The translations under genes were made by a program, and so were the position numbers. The notes below the pieces were generated by a model. It did not search any database, was not told where the DNA came from, and worked only from the letters and a program-made list of their open reading frames with translations. Source: an uncultured bacterium (GTDB lineage Bacteria; Patescibacteriota; Minisyncoccia; Phycocordibacterales; UBA2100). Taken from it: 6,165 nucleotides of DNA. The stretch covers positions 1-6,165 of the forward strand of contig CAIRSC010000067.1 in assembly GCA_903881205.1 (NCBI GenBank), read 5' to 3'. Below, piece after piece: positions 1-4,101 of the stretch (position 1 is its first letter; every line of letters begins with the position of its first letter).

Positions 1-96
1 ATCGAGCCGATCATGATCGTGATGCTTGCCGTGGGAGTGGCAGTCTTGCTCGCATCGGTACTCATTCCGATCTACAACATCGCTTCCGGCTTTTAA
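1..96 (+). CDS. pilC: Type II secretion F family / PilC platform protein, C-terminal fragment
   Basis: This is the last 31 codons of a gene that begins upstream of the window, ending with TAA at 94-96. The peptide starts IEPIMIVMLAVGVAVLLASV and finishes LIPIYNIASGF. It is one hydrophobic transmembrane helix followed by a short tail of the form (L/I)P(I/M)(Y/F)N, which is the usual C-terminus of the GspF/PilC family. The leading IEP is also typical ('lEP.mi'). PilC is the polytopic inner-membrane platform that couples the assembly ATPase to pilin insertion. Its position directly before a pilin gene and the PilD operon supports the call. Only about 8% of a normal protein of this family (near 400 residues) is visible, so catalytic or binding features cannot be checked. 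Confidence 0.85.
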   Translation: MEPIMIVMLAVGVAVLLASVLIPIYNIASGF

Positions 97-116
97 GCGG
101 ACTGGCGCACGTACTG

Positions 117-125
117 TTATCCACA
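117..125 (+). promoter_or_regulatory. Perfect DnaA-box 9-mer (single copy)
   Basis: TTATCCACA matches the E. coli consensus DnaA box without a mismatch, and the preceding TG is also as in strong E. coli boxes. It lies in the 114-nt gap between pilC and the pilin gene, about 30 nt before the possible -10 element. I saw no second box on either strand, so this is not an origin. It could be a DnaA-responsive regulatory site or chance. Confidence 0.35.
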
Positions 126-150
126 CGGGCGCAATCAATGGCGGCGGGGC

Positions 151-160
151 GGTATACAAT
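151..160 (+). promoter_or_regulatory. Possible -10 element for the pilin gene
   Basis: GGTATACAAT contains TATACA/TACAAT and is the best -10-like string between pilC and the pilin start. No convincing -35 hexamer sits 16-18 nt upstream. Initiation 6-8 nt downstream would give a leader of roughly 45 nt, AT-rich compared with the surrounding sequence. The pilD promoter candidate shares the GGTATAC string. That string also occurs inside coding sequence at 1380 and 1847, so it is not specific on its own. Confidence 0.35.
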
Positions 161-199
161 GGGCCTACTTACCAGAAACAGTATTAAAAGTCAGTGAAT

Positions 200-209
200 C
201 AATTAATTG
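200..209. repeat. 10-bp palindrome just before the pilin start codon
   Basis: CAATTAATTG is a perfect palindrome ending one base before the first ATG of the pilin gene. It occupies the place where a ribosome binding site would normally be, and no purine-rich Shine-Dalgarno motif is present. It could be a repressor half-site pair or simply an unstructured AT-rich stretch that keeps the start open. Confidence 0.35.
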
Positions 210-210
210 T

Positions 211-747
211 ATGATGAAATCAACTCGACGAGGCTTTACACTCATCGAATTGCTCGTGGTCATCGCGATCATCGGCATTCTCTCGTCCGTCGTTCTCGCG
301 TCGCTCAATACCGCACGGAAGAAGGGCCGTGATGCACGCCGTGTCGCCGATATCAAACAGCTGCAGTTGGCGCTTGAGCTCTATTACGACGCCAATGGTG
401 CATATCCTACTACCATCTCTACTACGACCCTCGTTTCCCCGGGCTTCATCGCGGCATTGCCGGGTGATCCATCGAACCAGGTCGCGTACTCATATGCGGC
501 ATACGCTGCCACATCAGCAACGGTTGGCACATGTTCAGGCTACCACCTCGGATCGGATCTTGAAGTCGCCGGCAACAATGCCTTCAAGTCGGATGCCGAT
601 GTGACCACTCTCGTTATAAGCGGATCGGAAACCAACATCGCGCCGATCGTTACATGCACCGGTTCCGGAGCGGACTTCCACGGGACCGACACCGTGCAAT
701 GTAACAATGGAGATGTCGGAAGCGGCTGCTACGACGTGAAATCCTAA
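211..747 (+). CDS. Type IV pilin / GspG-like subunit, probable major pilin
   Basis: The 178-residue product starts MMKSTRRG followed by FTLIELLVVIAIIGILSSVV, a textbook class III prepilin signal: a short basic leader, Gly8 at -1, Phe9 as the first mature residue and Glu13 as mature position 5. PilD should cut after Gly8 and methylate Phe9. Residues 9-31 form the membrane-spanning half of the N-terminal helix, which continues through the RDARRVADIKQLQLALELYYDANGAYP stretch (about 40-66) typical of GspG-like pilins. The globular domain carries four cysteines (108, 149, 164, 173) that could form two disulfides. The second ATG at 214 is an equally possible start, and neither has a Shine-Dalgarno motif. 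The gene has its own candidate promoter and a strong terminator, so it appears to be a separate, abundantly expressed unit, as expected for the bulk fibre subunit. Major-pilin status is inferred from this isolation and the short leader. It lacks the palindromic repeat present in the minor pilins downstream. Confidence 0.9.
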   Translation: MMKSTRRGFTLIELLVVIAIIGILSSVVLASLNTARKKGRDARRVADIKQLQLALELYYDANGAYPTTISTTTLVSPGFIAALPGDPSNQVAYSYAAYAATSATVGTCSGYHLGSDLEVAGNNAFKSDADVTTLVISGSETNIAPIVTCTGSGADFHGTDTVQCNNGDVGSGCYDVKS

Positions 748-764
748 GTAACACACTGCAATGC

Positions 765-792
765 AAAACACCCCGCCGATGCGGGGTGTTTT
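765..792 (+). terminator. Intrinsic (Rho-independent) terminator after the pilin gene
   Basis: The arms 765-776 (AAAACACCCCGC) and 781-792 (GCGGGGTGTTTT) are perfect inverted complements over 12 bp around a CGAT tetraloop. The GC-rich core is followed by a T run on the + strand and, because of the A run on the left arm, could act in both orientations. It begins 18 nt after the pilin stop and ends 21 nt before pilD, separating pilin transcription from the downstream operon. Confidence 0.92.
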
Positions 793-797
793 CATAC

Positions 798-813
798 GGT
801 ATACTTTTCACTA
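798..813 (+). promoter_or_regulatory. Candidate -10 element placed for a leaderless pilD transcript
   Basis: GGTATACT places a TATACT hexamer at 800-805, followed by an 8-nt spacer and then the pilD ATG at 814. Usual initiation 6-8 nt after the -10 would put the transcript 5' end at or within a few bases of the start codon. There is no Shine-Dalgarno motif, and the terminator ends only 8 nt before the hexamer. No -35 hexamer is visible; the -35 zone overlaps the terminator hairpin. Confidence 0.5.
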
Positions 814-1629
814 ATGGCATTGGGATTTGTATGCGGATTCTTCGGCCTCATCGTCGGCAGTTTTCTCAATGTCGTGATCCTGCGACACGGTGCGCGGTCA
901 CTGCATGGCCGCTCGGGCTGCATGTCATGCGGCGCACAGATCAAGTGGTACGATCTGATCCCGGTCGTTTCATGGTTGGCACTGCGCGGCCGCTGTCGCG
1001 CATGCCGCAGTTCCATTTCGATCCAATATCCGCTCGTGGAACTCACGACCGCTCTCAGCTTTGCATTGGTCGGGGTGTCACAATCGACGGTCGACATCGC
1101 ACTACCGTTCTTCTGTGCGATCGCGGCTTTCATGATCGCGATCGGCGCATACGATATACGACACACGATCATTCCGGATGAATGGGCATACATGTTCGCG
1201 ACGCTCGTCGCGGTGACATCGATCCTCAGTCCGCTCTATTCGGGACCGCTCCTCTTTCTGGTGCTTGCCGGGCCCGTTGCGGCCTTGCCGCTGTTCGTCC
1301 TCTGGCTCGTATCAGGCGGCAGATGGATGGGTCTCGGTGATGCAAAGTTGGCCCTGGGCATCGGCTGGCTACTCGGGCCGGTATACGGACCGGTCGCGAT
1401 CATGGGTGCGTTCGTGATCGGTGCCGTGATCAGTGTCGCGATTCTCTTACCGTTGCCGTATGTTCGTCTCTACCTGCACGCGCTTGTAACCGGAAGGGGG
1501 ATAGCGCGATTGAACGTGTCGCGAGAGCGGCTTACAATGACGAGCGAAGTCCCGTTCGGACCGTTCCTTGTCGCGAGCGCCTTTCTCACCTGGATGCTTT
1601 TGCTCTATCACGTACCACTTCCTTTGTGA
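814..1629 (+). CDS. pilD: Prepilin peptidase / N-methyltransferase (type IV leader peptidase)
   Basis: This 271-residue polytopic inner-membrane aspartyl protease cuts prepilins after the -1 Gly and methylates the new N-terminal residue; its substrates are very likely the five pilins encoded here. The N-terminus has GLIVGSFLNVVILR (about 11-24), the family signature of the first helix. A cytoplasmic zinc-binding module follows with two CxxC pairs (Cys36/Cys39 and Cys61/Cys64) flanking WYDLIPVVSWLALRGRC. The catalytic aspartates are Asp114 in YDIRHTIIPD and Asp176 in GLGDAK, both in family-standard contexts. The C-terminal VPFGPFL (about 246-252) is also conserved. Length and the presence of both halves suggest a bifunctional enzyme. 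The ATG at 814 puts the first helix where expected; no Shine-Dalgarno motif precedes it. The stop TGA overlaps the GTG start of the next gene, so this is the first gene of the minor pilin operon. Confidence 0.97.
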   Translation: MALGFVCGFFGLIVGSFLNVVILRHGARSLHGRSGCMSCGAQIKWYDLIPVVSWLALRGRCRACRSSISIQYPLVELTTALSFALVGVSQSTVDIALPFFCAIAAFMIAIGAYDIRHTIIPDEWAYMFATLVAVTSILSPLYSGPLLFLVLAGPVAALPLFVLWLVSGGRWMGLGDAKLALGIGWLLGPVYGPVAIMGAFVIGAVISVAILLPLPYVRLYLHALVTGRGIARLNVSRERLTMTSEVPFGPFLVASAFLTWMLLLYHVPLPL

Positions 1630-2243
1630 AAAATATCTTTACACACATCCGGCTCTCAGTATCCCGCATTGTGCGTCAGGCACGCCTGAGCGGGCAGGCG
1701 GGCTTCACACTCATTGAGCTGCTCGCCGTGACCGCGATCATGATCCTCATCACGGGGCTCGTCCTCGCCAACAACAATAAATTCAACGGCACCATCCTAC
1801 TGCAGAATGTGGCGTATGATATCGCGCTTTCGATTCGCGAAGCGCAGGTATACGGTATCTCGGTGCAAAATTTCAACGGCTCGTACAATGCGGCATACGG
1901 CATGCATTTCCAGCGCGATCAAAGCAATTCGTCGGTCTATGTACTCTTCGCCGATGCGGTCACGGTCAACGGCACGTATGATACGGGAGAGCTCGTGCAG
2001 TCCACGACGCTCTCCGGGGCGTATCAGATCCGGGACCTCTGTGCGACACCGCCGGAAGGCCCCGAGGTGTGCGGTCTGACTTCACTCGACATTACGTTCG
2101 TTCGTCCCGAACCGGATGCCTATATTCGCTCTCCTATATACAACGGACTCAATAGCTCTGCGCGCATCCAGATCACTTCCACGTCGGGCGGCACGCGCAA
2201 TATCGTCATCGGGTCCAACGGGCAGATCTCGGTCCAGCAATAA
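1626..2243 (+). CDS. Minor pilin, GspH/FimT-like pseudopilin
   Basis: The 205-residue product begins with a GTG that overlaps the pilD stop (GTGA), implying translational coupling. No ATG lies between the pilD stop and the signal motif, which supports the GTG. The leader is basic and 26 residues long, ending SGQAG, with predicted cleavage Gly26|Phe27 and Glu31 at mature position 5 (FTLIELLAVTAIMILITGLV). The C-terminal part has LDITFVRPEPDAYI (about 154-167) and RNIVIGSNGQISVQ (about 191-204), which resemble the ITFxRPxP and '..v.i...Gqi.v' strands of the GspH/FimT family. Two cysteines (139, 149) are close enough for a disulfide. GspH-type pseudopilins are low-abundance subunits of the fibre near its tip. 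The palindrome at 1676-1700 lies within the leader codons. Confidence 0.88.
   Translation: MKNIFTHIRLSVSRIVRQARLSGQAGFTLIELLAVTAIMILITGLVLANNNKFNGTILLQNVAYDIALSIREAQVYGISVQNFNGSYNAAYGMHFQRDQSNSSVYVLFADAVTVNGTYDTGELVQSTTLSGAYQIRDLCATPPEGPEVCGLTSLDITFVRPEPDAYIRSPIYNGLNSSARIQITSTSGGTRNIVIGSNGQISVQQ
1676..1700. repeat. In-frame palindromic repeat, copy 1 (GspH-like leader)
   Basis: CGCCTG at 1683-1688 and CAGGCG at 1695-1700 form a 6-bp stem around AGCGGG. An overlapping alternative pairs TCAGG (1676-1680) with CCTGA (1685-1689). The right arm encodes Gln24-Ala25, immediately before Gly26 at the prepilin cleavage site. It is one of four related elements in the minor pilin genes. Confidence 0.7.
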
Positions 2244-2244
2244 T

Positions 2245-2871
2245 ATGTACAACACGATACCAAGCAAAAGACATGCGAAGAATAGTCAGACTCGCCTGCG
2301 CGCGCAGGCGGGCTTCACGCTGATCGAAATGATCGTGGCCGTGGGCCTTTTCGCGATCGTTATGCTTGTCTCCGTCGGCGCGCTTTTGTCGCTGGTCACC
2401 GCCAACAGAAAAGCACAGGGACTGCAATCAGTGATGAACAACATGAACGTCGCGATCGACGGCATGGTGCGCTCGGTACGCATGGGATCGGCATACGACG
2501 GATCAGGACAGTGCGCGGGTAATACCGACGGCCAGCCGAAGGATTGCACCAGCGGAGGGACCGAGCTCGCGTTCGAGCCGTATCACACGGGCCCGGCAGT
2601 GCCACTCTGGATCTACTGGTTTGCAAAGGATGAAAATGGCGTCGGTCGCCTCTACAAATCGGAGGATGGTACGCTGGGTGGGCTCCCGATCACCGCGCCC
2701 GAGGTCAATATCAACTCGGTCACGTTCTACGTACTTGGGTCGAAGACCGGCGATATACAACAACCGAAAGTACTGGTCGTCATTAAGGGGAGTGCAGGTA
2801 CGGCCAATCTGATCACGAGCACGACCTTTCATATACAAGCAACGGCAGTGCAGCGCGTACTCGATCTATGA
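2245..2871 (+). CDS. Minor pilin, GspJ/PilW-like pseudopilin
   Basis: I start this gene at the ATG at 2245, one base after the previous stop. That gives 208 residues; the frame stays open further upstream, but those codons overlap the GspH-like gene and add no family-like sequence. The leader of 23 residues ends RLRAQAG, with cleavage Gly23|Phe24 and Glu28 at mature position 5 (FTLIEMIVAVGLFAIVMLVSVGALLSL). The helix continues into NRKAQGLQSVMNNMNVAIDGMVRSVRMG (about 54-81), as in GspJ/PilW proteins. The C-terminal TTFHIQATAVQRVLDL resembles the end of CPR pseudopilins of this type. Cys90 and Cys101 could pair in a short disulfide loop. In T2SS, GspJ joins GspI and GspK in the tip complex. 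The stop TGA overlaps the next start (ATGA). No Shine-Dalgarno motif is present. Confidence 0.87.
   Translation: MYNTIPSKRHAKNSQTRLRAQAGFTLIEMIVAVGLFAIVMLVSVGALLSLVTANRKAQGLQSVMNNMNVAIDGMVRSVRMGSAYDGSGQCAGNTDGQPKDCTSGGTELAFEPYHTGPAVPLWIYWFAKDENGVGRLYKSEDGTLGGLPITAPEVNINSVTFYVLGSKTGDIQQPKVLVVIKGSAGTANLITSTTFHIQATAVQRVLDL
2293..2310. repeat. In-frame palindromic repeat, copy 2 (GspJ-like leader), perfect 18-bp palindrome
   Basis: CGCCTGCGCGCGCAGGCG reads identically on both strands. It encodes Arg17-Leu-Arg-Ala-Gln-Ala22, and the next codon is Gly23 of the cleavage site. It is the most symmetrical copy and may be closest to the ancestral unit. Confidence 0.8.
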
Positions 2872-3455
2872 TGAAACACACGACACATACAAAACGGGGC
2901 CTGCCTACGCAGGCGGGATTTACGCTGATCGAAACACTCGTTGCAGTGTCACTGCTTTCGGTCTCGATCGTGGCACCGATGGCACTGACGACGCAAAGTC
3001 TCACCGCTGCATATTACGCGCGCGACCAGGTCACCGCCTTCAATCTTGCACAGGAGGGTATCGAAGCAATCCGTGCGATCCGCGATGGCCAGATCCTGCA
3101 GATCTCGCAGAATGCCAACGCCACCGGAATTGACCTGTTCGGCCCGATCCCGGTTGATCAGGATTTTACGATCGATTCGCGCCAATCATCACCATCCAAT
3201 GCGATCCAGACGTGTTCGGGCACATGCGGGGCACTGCAGACCGACGGCACACTCTTCGGCTATGATCCTGATAGAACGACTTGGGTACCGACGCATTTCA
3301 CCCGCACGATGCGCGTGAGATATGTGGGCGCCGGGCACGACGAGATTCGTGTGTCGGCGACCGTATCGTGGCCGACCGCATCGGGCCAGGTGCGAACCTT
3401 CACGATTTACGAGAACCTCTATCGCTGGGTCAACGACGGTGCCGCGAGCACCTGA
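2868..3455 (+). CDS. Minor pilin, GspI/PilV-like pseudopilin
   Basis: The 195-residue product starts at an ATG that overlaps the preceding stop (ATGA), with a second in-frame ATG directly after it. The leader MMKHTTHTKRGLPTQAG gives cleavage Gly17|Phe18 and Glu22 at mature position 5 (FTLIETLVAVSLLSVSIVAPMAL). The helix continues to AFNLAQEGIEAIRAIRDGQ (about 57-74); the 'AQEGIEAxRxIRD' pattern is characteristic of PilV/GspI-like proteins. Near the C-terminus EIRVSATVSWPTASGQVRTFTIYENLYRW (about 159-187) matches the 'V.W....g....v......L..W' strand pair of the same family. Cys116 and Cys120 (CSGTC) could form a tight disulfide. GspI is proposed to nucleate the I-J-K tip complex in T2SS; a similar role here is inference. 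Confidence 0.88.
   Translation: MMKHTTHTKRGLPTQAGFTLIETLVAVSLLSVSIVAPMALTTQSLTAAYYARDQVTAFNLAQEGIEAIRAIRDGQILQISQNANATGIDLFGPIPVDQDFTIDSRQSSPSNAIQTCSGTCGALQTDGTLFGYDPDRTTWVPTHFTRTMRVRYVGAGHDEIRVSATVSWPTASGQVRTFTIYENLYRWVNDGAAST
2899..2914. repeat. In-frame palindromic repeat, copy 3 (GspI-like leader)
   Basis: GCCTGC (2899-2904) and GCAGGC (2909-2914) form a 6-bp stem around CTAC. The right arm covers most of the Gln15-Ala16 codons, directly before Gly17 at the cleavage site. The left half (ggcctgcctacg) recurs with one mismatch in copy 4. Confidence 0.7.
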
Positions 3456-3462
3456 TCATGCT

Positions 3463-4062
3463 ATGAAAAAACACTACCCATTCAACACTAGCGATATGCT
3501 GAAAAAATTATTCCCTTCATATGCGGCGTCTTCTGTGCGAATCGGTCGGCGCGGCCTGCCTGCGCCCCGCCTGCGCGGACAGGAGGCAGGATTCACGCTC
3601 TTGCTCGCTGCCCTGATCGCGTCGATCGTGCTATCGCTCGGTACATCGATCTATACGATCGCCGTCAAGCAGGTCCAGCTTTCTACCCTCGGCCGCGATT
3701 CGCAGTTCGCCTTTTACACCGCCGACACAGGCGCTGAGTGCGCATTGTATTGGGATGTGCGATACAGCGCGTTCGCTACGACCACGACCGGCGTCTCGCC
3801 GACCTGCGACGGCAAGTCGATAACGGTATCCAACTCGGGCGCAACATTTCCATACAGCGACGAGTTCCAGGTCGACCTGTTCGTCAATGGAGACGGTGTG
3901 ACCGGCACCTCGGATGATCTTGGTTATTGCGCCGATGTACGCATCACGAAAAACAACACGAATCCGCATACGGTCATTCATGCTGACGGATACAGCGTGA
4001 ACTGCGCGTCAATCGACGCAAGCGCTCGTGCATTGCAGCGCTCAGTGGAGCTCCAATACTAG
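3463..4062 (+). CDS. PilX/GspK-like minor pilin lacking Glu5
   Basis: The ATG at 3463, 7 nt after the previous stop, gives 199 residues; an in-frame ATG at 3496 would give a shorter leader. The leader is long and basic (43 residues, ending RLRGQEAG). Predicted cleavage is Gly43|Phe44, followed by FTLLLAALIASIVLSLGTSIYTIAV. Mature position 5 is Leu48, not the Glu found in the other four pilins. GspK lacks Glu5 and caps the pseudopilus because no subunit needs to be added above it, so a tip role is inferred. After the helix, LSTLGRDSQFAFYTADTGAECALYWD (about 73-98) resembles the PilX-type 'A..AAd.GaE.AL.wd' segment. Four cysteines (93, 115, 156, 181) could form two disulfides. Length is in the PilX range and shorter than GspK, so the large GspK insertion domain is absent. 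It is the last gene of the pilD operon. Confidence 0.82.
   Translation: MKKHYPFNTSDMLKKLFPSYAASSVRIGRRGLPAPRLRGQEAGFTLLLAALIASIVLSLGTSIYTIAVKQVQLSTLGRDSQFAFYTADTGAECALYWDVRYSAFATTTTGVSPTCDGKSITVSNSGATFPYSDEFQVDLFVNGDGVTGTSDDLGYCADVRITKNNTNPHTVIHADGYSVNCASIDASARALQRSVELQY
3555..3590. repeat. In-frame palindromic repeat, copy 4 (PilX/GspK-like leader), composite
   Basis: An outer 7-bp stem pairs CCTGCCT (3555-3561) with AGGCAGG (3584-3590). Inside, CCTG (3570-3573) can pair with CAGG (3580-3583), or CCGC (3567-3570) with GCGG (3575-3578). The encoded GLPAPRLRGQEAG joins a copy-3-like block (GLPA) and a copy-1/2-like block (RLRGQ), so it looks like two units in tandem or nested. It ends at Gly43 of the cleavage site. 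Confidence 0.7.
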
Positions 4063-4086
4063 TCCGTACGCGGCGAGGTGCCGTTC

Positions 4087-4101
4087 TGGTATCATAGCTG
4101 C
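4087..4101 (+). promoter_or_regulatory. Candidate extended -10 promoter for a leaderless ligA transcript
   Basis: TGGTATCAT has the extended -10 form TGN followed by TATCAT (4090-4095). A 6-nt spacer then leads straight to the ligA ATG at 4102, so the transcript would be expected to begin at or next to the start codon. No -35 hexamer or Shine-Dalgarno motif is visible. The 39-nt gap after the pilin operon holds no credible terminator, so read-through from upstream is also possible. Confidence 0.55.

Noticed and set aside
159..197. A 12-residue mini-ORF (MGLLTRNSIKSQ) in the pilin leader.
   Set aside because: Its ATG overlaps the candidate -10 hexamer, so it would lie before the expected transcript start, and there is no other support.
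786..1193. Open frames of about 130 codons on both strands overlapping the start of pilD.
   Set aside because: The pilD frame carries the GSFLNV, CxxC and catalytic-Asp motifs; the others are low-complexity shadows, and the + strand one starts inside the terminator.
1380..1386. GGTATAC, the same string as in the candidate pilin and pilD promoters, inside pilD; another at 1847-1853 in the GspH-like gene.
   Set aside because: Both are well inside conserved coding sequence with no start nearby. They show that the string alone does not define a promoter.
2116..2244. A 43-codon upstream extension of the GspJ-like pilin.
   Set aside because: It overlaps the conserved C-terminus of the GspH-like gene, and the ATG at 2245 gives a normal basic prepilin leader.
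3883..3918. Calcium-loop-like segment FVNGDGVTGTSDDLG in the PilX/GspK-like pilin.
   Set aside because: GspK binds calcium, but this stretch fits no strict EF-hand or DxDxDG pattern, so binding cannot be claimed from sequence alone.
4071..4083. Small hairpin (CGGC/GCCG around GAGGT) after the pilin operon as a terminator.
   Set aside because: The stem is only 4 bp and no T tract follows; it is not a credible terminator.
4078..4101. GTG at 4078 as an upstream start for ligA.
   Set aside because: It would add MPFWYHSC, which does not resemble a LigA N-terminus, and would overlap the candidate -10 element. The ATG at 4102 gives the family-standard length.
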